Shown here in pieces: positions 25,222 to 33,636 of a stretch of 64,000 bases of DNA. The notes beneath the pieces are model-generated. The model saw only the letters and a program-made list of their open reading frames with translations. It was not told the origin of the DNA and did not search any database. The stretch lies in contig CAIVPX010000171.1 of assembly GCA_903907905.1 (NCBI GenBank), positions 41,381 through 105,380 on the forward strand, written 5' to 3'. A program made the position numbers and the translations under genes. This stretch comes from an uncultured bacterium (GTDB taxonomy: Bacteria; Pseudomonadota; Gammaproteobacteria; Burkholderiales; Burkholderiaceae_E). The stretch's first letter is position 1, and each line of letters opens with the position of its first letter.

Positions 25222-26190
25222 GTGAAAACGCCCGTCTCGAAAACGTCTGCCGCGCGCGCAGGCGCCGACAAGTCGCCCGCGCGTTCAGGCGCTGCGAAGC
25301 CAGCCGTGCGTCGCAGTATCCGGGCGCGTGAGCGCACGCCCTTGCAGGCGCTCACCGCTGCCCATGCCCTTGAGCCCGCGCGCGGCAAGGGCGCGCTGCA
25401 CGGCAACGCGGTATCGCGGTTGCGCAGCCTCATCGTAACGGGCGTGCTCGCCCCAGGGGCAAGGCTCAATGAGCGCGAGTTGTGCGCGTCGCTCGAAGTG
25501 TCGCGCACGCCGGTGCGTGAGGCCATCCGTACCCTCGTTCAGGAGGGGTTGCTGGTGGCCCGCCCCAACCGTTCCCCCGTGGTGGCTGCGCTTGACGCGG
25601 GCGAAACCGCAGCGCTGGTGGATGTGGTGGCCAGTATCGAGTCCTTGGCGGGCGATCTGGCCGCCCGGCGAATCACCGGCGAGGAAGTGGCTGAACTGGG
25701 CATCCTTCACTACACCATGATGCGCTGTCACGCGCGGGACGAGTTGCCGGGCTACTTCGAGGCCAACAAGGCCTTTCATCGGCGCATCGTCGAATGCGCG
25801 GGCAACCCGGTGCTGCTCTGGGTATGGGACCTTCTGGCCTTGCGGGTCGACCGCGCCCGCTATGCGTCCAATCTCTGGCCTACACGCTGGCAGAAGGCGC
25901 TCGATGAGCACGGCGGCATTCTTGCAGCGTTGGGCGCCCATGATCCGGCCGCTGCGGCGTCGGCACTGAGGGATCACGTGAAAAATGGCCTGTCGCTGGT
26001 TGTCCGGTCGTTGGCCGAGCCCGGCGCGGCGCAGGCTCATCCGCCTGCAGAAAGGATCCCGGCCGCCATGCTTGACGTTGCTAAATCTTGCATGCAAGAT
26101 TTAGCGGCTCTGCCCGCACTCCTGACGGCGCGTCGGGGCGGGCCGCAAAAGGTCAGACACAAAACCAAACCAGACAGGGGACGACGATGA
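25222..26190 (+). CDS. GntR family transcriptional regulator, FCD (FadR-like) subfamily
   Basis: The N-terminus is uncertain: GTG 25222 gives 322 residues with a basic Ala-rich leader; GTG 25306 is an alternative; typical members have about 230-250. The winged helix (LRSLIVTGVLAPGARLNERE, then LEVSRTPVREAIRTLVQEGL) is the GntR DNA-binding domain. The FCD ligand domain follows, with metal-type histidines in HYTMMRCHARDEL, NKAFHRRIVE and the DHV helix near ALRDHVKNG. Its last 45 codons overlap a perfect operator palindrome at 26080-26105, and the stop overlaps the TRAP receptor start in an ATGA. It probably represses both the divergent dehydrogenase and the TRAP operon until a sugar acid or related carboxylate binds. 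Confidence 0.88.
   Translation: MKTPVSKTSAARAGADKSPARSGAAKPAVRRSIRARERTPLQALTAAHALEPARGKGALHGNAVSRLRSLIVTGVLAPGARLNERELCASLEVSRTPVREAIRTLVQEGLLVARPNRSPVVAALDAGETAALVDVVASIESLAGDLAARRITGEEVAELGILHYTMMRCHARDELPGYFEANKAFHRRIVECAGNPVLLWVWDLLALRVDRARYASNLWPTRWQKALDEHGGILAALGAHDPAAAASALRDHVKNGLSLVVRSLAEPGAAQAHPPAERIPAAMLDVAKSCMQDLAALPALLTARRGGPQKVRHKTKPDRGRR
26080..26105. promoter_or_regulatory. GntR-type operator, copy 2 (perfect 26-bp palindrome inside gntR)
   Basis: The half-site GCTAAATCTTGCA is followed directly by its exact reverse complement, a perfect 26-bp palindrome. It lies within the 3' end of the gntR coding frame, 81 bases before the TRAP receptor start. The core equals copy 1 upstream of the SAF dehydrogenase. 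It probably controls a promoter internal to gntR that drives the transporter operon; a hairpin in the mRNA is also possible. Confidence 0.72.
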
Positions 26191-27200
26191 CGCATACCCA
26201 GCATTCCAAACGACGCCGCCTGCTGCAGGCGGGTGCAGCTTTCGCAGCCGGGTCCGCCTGGGTGCTCCCGGCTCGCGCCAATGTCGAACTGAAGCTTACG
26301 CACCCGGCCGATATCTCACACCCGGTGCATACCGAAGCCGAAAAAATGGCGCAGCGCGTGGCCGAGAAAACCAAGGGGGCGGTGAAGATCACCCTGTTCC
26401 CGAACAATGCGCTCGGCTCGCCGGTTGAAACCGCTCAGCAGACCCGGCTTGGCGCCATCGACATGATTCTGATGAATCCCGCCAACATCGAGTCCATCTC
26501 CAAGGCCGTTGGCGTCATCAACATTCCCTACCAGTTCGACAGCTATGCGCATGCGCACAAGACGCTTGATGTCACGGCCCGAGCCTGGCTGGCCAAGCAT
26601 CTCGCCACGGCTGGTTTTGCCTGGATCGCCAATTTCGAGTGGGGGTTTCGCGCGCTCTCAAATAGCCGCCGGCCCATCAACGCGCCCGACGATGTCAAGG
26701 GGCTCAAGCTGCGCGTGCCGCCCGAACTCGCGATCAAGTCGGCGTTTGAGGCCCTTGGCGCCTCGACGCAGACCATCGCCTTCCAGGAGGTGTATCTGGC
26801 CCTGGCCAACAAGGCGGTCGACGGTCAGGACAACCCCATTGGCACCACCTTTGCAGCCAAGTTCTTCGAGGTGCAGAGCCATGTCGCGCTGACCCGTCAC
26901 ATTTACACCTCGATCATGCTCGCGGCCAACCCGCGTGCATGGCAGAACAAACTCGACGAGGCCCAACGCAAGATCATCACCGAGGAGGCAAGCCTCGCCG
27001 GCAGCAATGCGCGCAGGCTGGTGCAGGAGGCCGAGGAGGCCAATCTCGCGAAAATGCAGCAGGCCGGGGTAGCCATCACGCGTCCCAACGTGGCCCCCTT
27101 CCGTGATCGCATGGGGCCGGCCTACGAGGTGCTGCGCAAGAGCCTGGGCGACGACATCTGGAACGAGTGGATGAAACTGGTCTCGGCTGCTCGGGCCTGA
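26187..27200 (+). CDS. dctP: TRAP transporter solute receptor (DctP)
   Basis: The ATG at 26187 overlaps the gntR stop (ATGA), with AGGGGA upstream; 337 residues. The signal MTHTQHSKRRRLLQAGAAFA contains a twin-Arg-like RRR stretch but lacks a clean Tat motif; cleavage is after PARA. DctP features are LKLTHPADISHPVHTEAEKM, PNNALGSPVETAQQTRLGAI and LKLRVPPELAIKSAFEALGA, where the conserved Arg binds the ligand carboxylate, and GQDNPIGTTFAAKFFEVQSH. It captures an organic acid in the periplasm for the DctM/DctQ pair encoded next. Confidence 0.93.
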   Translation: MTHTQHSKRRRLLQAGAAFAAGSAWVLPARANVELKLTHPADISHPVHTEAEKMAQRVAEKTKGAVKITLFPNNALGSPVETAQQTRLGAIDMILMNPANIESISKAVGVINIPYQFDSYAHAHKTLDVTARAWLAKHLATAGFAWIANFEWGFRALSNSRRPINAPDDVKGLKLRVPPELAIKSAFEALGASTQTIAFQEVYLALANKAVDGQDNPIGTTFAAKFFEVQSHVALTRHIYTSIMLAANPRAWQNKLDEAQRKIITEEASLAGSNARRLVQEAEEANLAKMQQAGVAITRPNVAPFRDRMGPAYEVLRKSLGDDIWNEWMKLVSAARA

Positions 27201-27252
27201 TGCATTCCGTTCCCCTGTCGTCGCCGGCGTTCTCCCGACCCGGGGGCCTGCG

Positions 27253-28551
27253 GTGCTGCTGACCGGCATTCTGCTGTCGGTTTGCCTCACCATCCTAATC
27301 GGGTTGCCGATCGCGCCCGCGCTTGCGCTGGTGGCGATCGGCACCATGCTGGTCACCAGCGGCCCCGATCTGCTGGTGGTCTTCATTCAGCGCGCCTACG
27401 CGGCCACCACCTCGTTCCCGCTGCTGGCCATCCCGTTTTTCATTCTCGCCGGCAATCTCATGAATGTCGGGGGCACCACCGAGCGCATCTTCGATGTGGC
27501 GCGCCTGATGGTGGGGCGTGTCCGCGGCGGCCTGGCCCAGGTCAATGTGCTGTCGAGCATGATCTTCGCCGGCATGTCAGGTTCTGCGGTGGCCGATGCC
27601 GCGGGCCTGGGCGTGGTCGAGATCCGGGCCATGACCCGGCATGGCTATCAACCCGAGTACGCGGCCACCATCACCGCCGTGTCATCGACCATCGGCCCCA
27701 TCATTCCGCCCAGCATCCCCTTCGTCATCTTCGGCAGCCTCGCCAATGTCTCGGTGGGCGCCCTGTTCCTCGCGGGCATTGTGCCGGGTCTGCTGATCGG
27801 GTTCGGCCTGATGGTGGCGATCGCCATCGCCGCGCGGCGCCGCAATTTGCCGCGATCGGAAGGTTTTCAGTCGCGTGCAGTGGTGCTTCGAACCCTGGTG
27901 CGCGCGGCACCCGCGCTGGCCCTGCCCCCCCTGATTCTTTGGGCGATTTTCGGTGGCGTCGCGACCCCCACCGAGGCATCGGTGCTGGCCGCCGCCTACG
28001 CCTTCGTCCTGGGGCGCTTCGTCTACGGCGAATTGTCGCTGCGCGATATCGAGCGAATTCTCTGGGATACCGGCCGCCAGACTACGCAGGTCCTGTTCAT
28101 CATCGCCATGGCCGCTCCCTTCGGCTGGGTGATGGTGCAGCAACAGGTGCCCAATGCCATCCTGCAGGCGCTCCTGTCGCTGTCACGTGAGCCGTGGGTC
28201 ATCCTGCTGCTGGTCAACATTGCCCTGCTGGTCTTGGGTATGTTTCTCGAAACCATCGCGATCATGATTCTGGCGTATCCCATTCTTGCGCCCGTCATGG
28301 CGGCCATCGGTGTCGACCCCATTCACTTCGGCGTCATCCTGGTGCTCAACATGATGATCGGTCTGGTCACGCCGCCCGTGGGCTTGTGTCTGTATGTGGT
28401 CGCCGGGATCGCCCGGGTGCCGGTCGCGGCCATCGTGCGTGAGCTCACGCCCTATCTGCTCGCCTTGCTGGTGGTCCTCGGCGTGGTCACCTATGTTCCA
28501 GCGCTTTCCACCTGGTTGCCCAAGGCCTTCGGTCTGGGGGTGATCCGTTGA
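27253..28551 (+). CDS. dctM: TRAP transporter large permease (DctM)
   Basis: 432 residues, about twelve hydrophobic segments. Family motifs are FPLLAIPFFILAGNLMN, IFAGMSGSAVADAAGLG and STIGPIIPPSIPFVIFGSLA, corresponding to the sodium- and substrate-site hairpins. The start is a GTG at 27253 with a G-rich upstream stretch; the 52-base gap after dctP holds no other start. It performs sodium-driven uptake with DctQ. It comes before dctQ, whereas P-Q-M is the common order. Confidence 0.93.
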   Translation: MLLTGILLSVCLTILIGLPIAPALALVAIGTMLVTSGPDLLVVFIQRAYAATTSFPLLAIPFFILAGNLMNVGGTTERIFDVARLMVGRVRGGLAQVNVLSSMIFAGMSGSAVADAAGLGVVEIRAMTRHGYQPEYAATITAVSSTIGPIIPPSIPFVIFGSLANVSVGALFLAGIVPGLLIGFGLMVAIAIAARRRNLPRSEGFQSRAVVLRTLVRAAPALALPPLILWAIFGGVATPTEASVLAAAYAFVLGRFVYGELSLRDIERILWDTGRQTTQVLFIIAMAAPFGWVMVQQQVPNAILQALLSLSREPWVILLLVNIALLVLGMFLETIAIMILAYPILAPVMAAIGVDPIHFGVILVLNMMIGLVTPPVGLCLYVVAGIARVPVAAIVRELTPYLLALLVVLGVVTYVPALSTWLPKAFGLGVIR

Positions 28552-28552
28552 C

Positions 28553-29053
28553 ATGAACGCGCTGGCGCGACTCGATTCGCTGGTGGCGCGAGCCTGCCGC
28601 CTGTGCGTGGTGGCCTGCCTGGTGGGGCTTTTCGCCCTGCTCGTGCTTGGCATGATTCAGCGACTGGTGCCGGTGCTGCATCTCCAGGGCTATGACGAAC
28701 TCATCGAGTTGCTTTTCATCTGGCTCACCTGTCCAGGGGCGGTCGCGCTCTGGCGCGAGGGCTCGCTTTATCGTGTCAATGCACTCGATCGCCTGTTGCC
28801 GCCGGTGGGCCGTCGCCTCTGGTGGAGCGCGATCCATGTCGGGATGCTGGCGGTCGCACTGGCCCTTGCGGTGGTCGGCTTTGATTTCGTTCGCATGTCG
28901 GGCGAGACCACGCCCTATCTGCAGTGGAACAAGGCCTGGTGGTATCTGGCCATCCCCGTGTGCGGCACGCTCATGGCGCTTTACAGTGCGGTCGCCATCT
29001 GGCGCACGGCTCGCGGCGACATCACCTTGCGCGACGATCTGGAAGGACTCTGA
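28553..29053 (+). CDS. dctQ: TRAP transporter small permease (DctQ)
   Basis: 166 residues with four hydrophobic segments, starting MNALARLDSLVARACRLCVV one base after the dctM stop. The conserved DctQ region is GYDELIELLFIWLTCPGAVALW, where Glu and Trp sit in the second helix pair. It supports DctM in the membrane complex. It is followed 1 base later by the SDR gene, so transport and catabolism are on one transcript. Confidence 0.9.
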   Translation: MNALARLDSLVARACRLCVVACLVGLFALLVLGMIQRLVPVLHLQGYDELIELLFIWLTCPGAVALWREGSLYRVNALDRLLPPVGRRLWWSAIHVGMLAVALALAVVGFDFVRMSGETTPYLQWNKAWWYLAIPVCGTLMALYSAVAIWRTARGDITLRDDLEGL

Positions 29054-29054
29054 C

Positions 29055-29825
29055 ATGCACCGACTTCAAGGCAAGGTGGCCCTCATTACGGGCGGTGCCG
29101 GCGGCATCGGTTCAGCCACCGCACGACGCTTCTGCGAGGAGGGCGCCTCGGTCGTCCTGGTCGATCTGGCCGATTCACCATTGGGCCAGGTGGCGGCTGA
29201 CATTCGTGCGACGGTGGCGGGTGCGCAGGTGCTCGAGGTCGCGGCCGACGTGGGGGTAGAGACGGAGTCGGTGCGCCTGGTGCGGGCGGCCATCGATCGC
29301 TTCGGTCATCTCGATGTGCTCGTGAACAATGCCGGGATTCGTGCCTATGAGCCGCTTGCCGAGGCCCGCGCCGACACCTGGGCGCGCATCCTCCAGGTCA
29401 ATCTGCTCAGTTATGCCTATCTGTCACGCGAGGCCCTGCCTGCCTTGCGTCAGTCCGGCCGCGGCGCCATCGTCAATGTCTCGAGCACCCATGCGGTCAA
29501 TCCCCGCGCGGGGATGGGCCAATACGATGTGGCCAAGGCCGGCATTCTGTCTCTCACCCGTACGCTTGCCTTCGAGGAAGCCCCCCATCGCGTGCGCGTC
29601 AATGCCGTGTGCCCTGGCCTGACGCTCACGCCGTTTCATGTGGCGCGCGCGGCCCCCTCGGGCAAGACCGAGCACGACCTGCGCACCGAGTTGGTCGATG
29701 TCAACCTGCAACGACGCTGGGCCGACCCGCGAGAGGTGGCCCATCCCATTCTTTGGCTCGCCTCGGATGAGGCCTCTTTCATGACGGCGGCCACACTCAT
29801 GGTCGATGGAGGCACGCGCGTATGA
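29055..29825 (+). CDS. SDR family oxidoreductase
   Basis: 256 residues from ATG 29055; the track start at 28692 is in the wrong frame of dctQ. Classical SDR features are TGGAGGIGSATA (cofactor glycine motif), DVLVNNAGI, catalytic Ser in IVNVSSTHAVN and YDVAK for the Tyr/Lys pair. The acidic residue after the second strand (VLVDLAD) favours NAD. Such enzymes oxidise sugars or hydroxy acids; beside a lactonase-like amidohydrolase it could be a sugar dehydrogenase producing a lactone, which is inference. Confidence 0.9.
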   Translation: MHRLQGKVALITGGAGGIGSATARRFCEEGASVVLVDLADSPLGQVAADIRATVAGAQVLEVAADVGVETESVRLVRAAIDRFGHLDVLVNNAGIRAYEPLAEARADTWARILQVNLLSYAYLSREALPALRQSGRGAIVNVSSTHAVNPRAGMGQYDVAKAGILSLTRTLAFEEAPHRVRVNAVCPGLTLTPFHVARAAPSGKTEHDLRTELVDVNLQRRWADPREVAHPILWLASDEASFMTAATLMVDGGTRV

Positions 29826-30799
29826 GCCCGAACCGACTCCCGACCATTCATGGCCACTGGAATGAATCGCCCGACGCCGTCACGCTGGTCGATGCCCATC
29901 ACCATGTCTGGGACCTTGACCGCAACGATTACCCCTGGCTGCGCGACCATCCGGAGCCGAACTTCTTCCTCGGCAACTACGATGGATTGAAGCGCAACTA
30001 TCTGCCGGAGCAGTATCGCGCCGATGCCAGTGCGCACAATGTGCTGGCCACGGTGCACTGCGAGGCCGAGTGGGATCGCAAGGATCAGGTCGGTGAAACC
30101 CGATGGCTCACCCAATTGAGCGCCGACCAGGGCATGCCGGCTGCGATCGTGGCCCATGCCTGGTTTCACACCGACAATTCCGAAGAGGTGCTCGCGCGGC
30201 AGGCTCAATTTCCCATGGTGCGGGGCATTCGGTCCAAGCCGGTCACCTCGCTCAGCCCTGACACCATGACGCCCGGCGCGCCGGGAACCATGCAGGACCC
30301 GCGCTGGCTCGAGGGCTACTCGCGGCTCGAGCGGCACGGCTTCTCCTGGGACCTGCGCGTGCCGTTCTGGCACTTGCCCGAGGCCGCAGAGGTGGTGGCG
30401 ATGTTTCCGCGCACGCCTGTGGTGCTCAATCACACCGGTTTTCCCTGGGACCGCAGCGAACCAGGACTGGCTGCCTGGCGGCGTGCCATGGAGGTCATCG
30501 CCCGTCAGCCTCATGTGCATCTCAAGGTGTCCGAGTTCGGTCTGAAGGACCAAGCCTGGAATTACGAGTCCAATCGCCGCATCGTGCTCGAGGCCGTCTC
30601 CATCTTCGGCATCGAGCGGTGCATGTTCGCCAGCAATTTTCCCGTGTCGGGTTTGCGGGTGTCCTACGACGAACTGGTGCGCTCGGTGGCCCGCATGCTC
30701 GAGCCCTTCAGTGCGGCTGAGCGACGGGCCTTTTTCGTGGACAACGCTGTCCGCTTCTACCGGCTTGATCTGCCCGGGCTCGCCGCGCTGACCGACTGA
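29822..30799 (+). CDS. amidohydrolase-2 / lactonase-like protein (COG3618 type)
   Basis: 325 residues starting at ATG 29822 in an ATGA overlap with the SDR. It is a TIM-barrel metal hydrolase of the L-fuconolactonase-like group: LVDAHHHVWDLDRNDYPWL holds the HxH metal motif near the N-terminus, VLNHTGFPWD the barrel histidine, and CMFASNFPVSGL the eighth strand, where Asn stands where many relatives have the catalytic Asp. Hydrolysis of a sugar lactone or a related cyclic ester is likely. It ends the GntR-TRAP operon. Confidence 0.87.
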   Translation: MSPNRLPTIHGHWNESPDAVTLVDAHHHVWDLDRNDYPWLRDHPEPNFFLGNYDGLKRNYLPEQYRADASAHNVLATVHCEAEWDRKDQVGETRWLTQLSADQGMPAAIVAHAWFHTDNSEEVLARQAQFPMVRGIRSKPVTSLSPDTMTPGAPGTMQDPRWLEGYSRLERHGFSWDLRVPFWHLPEAAEVVAMFPRTPVVLNHTGFPWDRSEPGLAAWRRAMEVIARQPHVHLKVSEFGLKDQAWNYESNRRIVLEAVSIFGIERCMFASNFPVSGLRVSYDELVRSVARMLEPFSAAERRAFFVDNAVRFYRLDLPGLAALTD

Positions 30800-30887
30800 G
30801 GCTTGCGCGCGGTGGGCAGCGGCGCCGATCCCGCTATCATGTGGGGCTTCTGGCAACGGGTTCGTCCAGCGCTCGGAGCGCATCGGT

Positions 30888-32342
30888 ATGTCTCAGACTC
30901 CCCCCATTCTTCCTGTGGTGCTTTGCGGCGGCGCCGGTACGCGGCTGTGGCCCTTGTCGCGCAAGAGCTTTCCCAAGCAGTTTGTGCCGCTGATCGGCGA
31001 CCGCAGCTTGCTCAGGCTGGCGCTCGAGCGGGTGTCCGCGCTCGGTCCCTGTATCTTCACCGTGGCGGCCGAGGAGCACCGGTTCATGGTGCTCGAGGCC
31101 CTGGCGGCGGCCCAGGTGTCCGGGCCCATGCTGCTCGAACCGGTGCCGCGCAACACGGCTGCGGCCATGGCGCTGGCCGCGCTCTGCGCGCGCGATCAGG
31201 TGGCCGCCGACTCACTGCTGCTGTTCTGTCCGTCGGACCATCACATTCCCGATGCTGAGGCGTTTGCCCGCACGGTCCGCGAGGGCTCGGCGGCTGCGCT
31301 GAGTGGGGCCATCGTCACCTTTGGCGTCAGCCCGAGCTTTCCCAGCACGGCCTATGGCTATATCCGGCAAGGGGCGGCGCGCCTCGACGGCAGCCGACAG
31401 GTGGCGCGCTTCATCGAAAAACCTCAGGCCGACGCTGCCGCCGCCCTGCTTCTGACGGGCGATGTGCTCTGGAATGCAGGCATTTTCCTTGCGCGCATCG
31501 ACACACTTGTGACGGCGCTCGAGCGCCATGCGCCCGATATCCTCGCGGCGGTGGGCGGTGCGCTGGCGTCTGGCGGCCGGGAGGTGGTCGCTGCGCCGCA
31601 CCTGGCGGCCGGTATCGAGTTCATCCGACCCGAGCACGCGGCCTTCGCGGCCTGCCGCGCCCAGAGCATCGATTACGCCGTCATGGAGCGCCACGATGAC
31701 GTGGCGGTCATCCCTTTCAGCGGCCAATGGAGCGATGTCGGCAGCTGGAACGCCGTGGCCGATCTGGTGGTGCCCGATGCCGAGTCCAATCGTCTGGAAG
31801 GGCAGGCGATGGTGCACAAGGCCCGCAACACCTTCATCCACGCGCCCTACCGGCCGGTGGTGGCGTTGGGTACCAGCGATCTGCTGATCGTCGATACGCC
31901 GGACGCGGTGCTGGTGGCGCATCGCGATAGTGCCGAGCAGGTAAGGGAGGTGGTTGCCCGTCTCGAAGATCAGCAGTGCGCGCAGGCGGTCAGCCATCGC
32001 AAGGTCTCCCGCCCCTGGGGCTGGTACGACAGCGTCGATCAGGGGGAGCGATTTCAGGTCAAGCGCATTGGCGTCAAGCCGGGCGCGAGCCTCAGTCTGC
32101 AAAAGCATCACCACCGCGCCGAGCACTGGATCGTGGTGAGGGGCACCGCCGAAGTCACCCGCGGCAGCGACACTTTTTTGCTGAGCGAAAATCAGTCCAC
32201 CTATATTCCGGTGGGCGAAGTGCATCGGCTGCGCAACCCCGGCATGATCGAGCTGGAGATGATCGAGGTGCAGTCAGGCAGCTATCTGGGTGAGGACGAT
32301 ATCGTGCGACTCGAGGACACCTATGGGCGCGTGGTTCGATAA
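30888..32342 (+). CDS. manC: mannose-1-phosphate guanylyltransferase / mannose-6-phosphate isomerase
   Basis: 484 residues, bifunctional type II PMI-GMP. The N-terminal nucleotidyltransferase has VLCGGAGTRLWPLSRKSFPK and VARFIEKPQ; the C-terminal cupin isomerase domain has SRPWGWYDSVDQGERFQVK and SLQKHHHRAEHWIVVRG with the zinc-binding histidines. It supplies GDP-mannose for capsule, LPS or exopolysaccharide. No glycosyltransferase gene is near. Its end overlaps the following lipoprotein gene by 20 bases, which suggests a functional link with an exported protein. Confidence 0.95.
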   Translation: MSQTPPILPVVLCGGAGTRLWPLSRKSFPKQFVPLIGDRSLLRLALERVSALGPCIFTVAAEEHRFMVLEALAAAQVSGPMLLEPVPRNTAAAMALAALCARDQVAADSLLLFCPSDHHIPDAEAFARTVREGSAAALSGAIVTFGVSPSFPSTAYGYIRQGAARLDGSRQVARFIEKPQADAAAALLLTGDVLWNAGIFLARIDTLVTALERHAPDILAAVGGALASGGREVVAAPHLAAGIEFIRPEHAAFAACRAQSIDYAVMERHDDVAVIPFSGQWSDVGSWNAVADLVVPDAESNRLEGQAMVHKARNTFIHAPYRPVVALGTSDLLIVDTPDAVLVAHRDSAEQVREVVARLEDQQCAQAVSHRKVSRPWGWYDSVDQGERFQVKRIGVKPGASLSLQKHHHRAEHWIVVRGTAEVTRGSDTFLLSENQSTYIPVGEVHRLRNPGMIELEMIEVQSGSYLGEDDIVRLEDTYGRVVR

Positions 32343-33558
32343 GGTTTTGAGGCCCTGCCGGCAGATGCTGGGGGGCCTTGCGCTGGCCTTGCTGGCGCTC
32401 GGTGGCTGTTCGACGGTGCGGCCGGATCTGGGCCAGATGAGCCAAGCCTACTCGCTGGCAGTTGAGGAGCACGATCGCAACTCCCTGCTGCTCAACATGG
32501 TCAGGGCCGCCTATGGCTTGCCCATGCACTTCACCACGATCGCCACCATGATGGGGCAGGGCACCCTTTCCGGCAGTGCCTCGCTCAGTTCGCTGGTGTC
32601 GCCGTTTGCCGAGGGCAAGCTCACCACCGAGTTGCAGACCAGCCGACGCTTCGATTTCACCCTGTCTTCGCTCGATAATCAGCAGTTCACCCGGAACTTT
32701 CTGTCCGATGTGCCGCTCGGCGATGTGCATGTCCTTGACTCGTCCGGGCTGATCCCTCGCGAACTGCTCTACATGCTGCTGCTCAGCCGGGTGTCGTTCG
32801 ACCGACTTGCGTCCGACGGTCAGGATTATCGAAACTTTCCTACGGCGCAGGGGTATACCGAATTCCGGGGTCTGGTGGTCGACCTGATCGGGGCGGGCTT
32901 TCGGACCGAGAGTTTTCGCAGACCCATGGAGATCGGCCCCGTGCTGACGCGCGACGAGGCCGTCCGTTTCGTCGGCGACAGCGTTCGCAACCTGCATAAC
33001 CTCGTCAACCTGCCCGAGGACGACTGGTTCTCGCTTTCGCCGGTGGCTGGTACGCCGGGCAGCTTTCAGGTGGTCGTGCGCGACCGCCGCACGCGCTTCT
33101 GCCTGCTGTCGACGCTGCGCGCGAAGTTTGCGCGCGCCAATCTGCCCGCCTCGACGGAGTGCCGAATCGACATTTTCGACGACCCGCGTTCCGGGTCTCC
33201 CAACTGGAGCATTCGCCTGGAGGTGGATATCCGGTCGACGCGCGATGTGCTGCGCTATCTCGGAGCGCTCGTCCGCGCCCAGAATGCAGCGGGCGCCGAC
33301 AACTGGAAGGCTACGCTCAATGTCGCGAGCGTTCCCGGTGGTCCGCGTGAGGAACAGCCTCTGCTCGTTGTACGCAGGGGCCCTGTACCAGACGGCGTGC
33401 GGGTGATCGCCGAGGCTTCGCACCTGGGCGAAAACTACTATGTGCCGCTCGAGGGCTCGGGCCTGTCGGCCCAGGTGTTCGAGATGTTGTCGCTGCTGAT
33501 GGCGATGAACAAGGTGCCCGGCTCAATCCCCGCGTCATCGGGCGTGCTGGTTCGCTGA
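32323..33558 (+). CDS. uncharacterised lipoprotein linked to manC
   Basis: I choose ATG 32323 (GAGGA 7 bases upstream, inside the end of manC); ATG 32365 also leaves the lipobox intact. 411 residues; the signal LGGLALALLALGGC has lipobox LGGC, so the mature protein is lipid-anchored at Cys, probably in the outer membrane. The rest is soluble mixed alpha/beta with no internal membrane segment; blocks include LLLNMVRAAYGLPMHFTTI and DSSGLIPRELLYMLLLSRVS. I do not recognise the family. The overlap with manC suggests a role in polysaccharide export or surface display, but this is inference. Confidence 0.8.
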   Translation: MGAWFDKVLRPCRQMLGGLALALLALGGCSTVRPDLGQMSQAYSLAVEEHDRNSLLLNMVRAAYGLPMHFTTIATMMGQGTLSGSASLSSLVSPFAEGKLTTELQTSRRFDFTLSSLDNQQFTRNFLSDVPLGDVHVLDSSGLIPRELLYMLLLSRVSFDRLASDGQDYRNFPTAQGYTEFRGLVVDLIGAGFRTESFRRPMEIGPVLTRDEAVRFVGDSVRNLHNLVNLPEDDWFSLSPVAGTPGSFQVVVRDRRTRFCLLSTLRAKFARANLPASTECRIDIFDDPRSGSPNWSIRLEVDIRSTRDVLRYLGALVRAQNAAGADNWKATLNVASVPGGPREEQPLLVVRRGPVPDGVRVIAEASHLGENYYVPLEGSGLSAQVFEMLSLLMAMNKVPGSIPASSGVLVR

Positions 33559-33563
33559 AAGAT

Positions 33564-33587
33564 GCCCGGAGCCCGCAGAGTCCGGGC
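33564..33587 (+). terminator. hairpin after the manC-lipoprotein pair
   Basis: GCCCGGA and TCCGGGC form a perfect 7-bp stem with a 10-base loop just after the lipoprotein stop, between convergent genes. There is no T-run, so it is a terminator-like structure at best. Confidence 0.35.
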
Positions 33588-33636
33588 GGGCTTGGGGCGC
33601 GCAGGGGCCAGCCGGGACGGCCTCAGCCGGCGGCCC

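Noticed and set aside
24745-26190. 481-residue version of the GntR regulator
   Set aside because: The N-terminal 159 residues are antisense to the SAF-dehydrogenase gene and pass through the operator palindrome.
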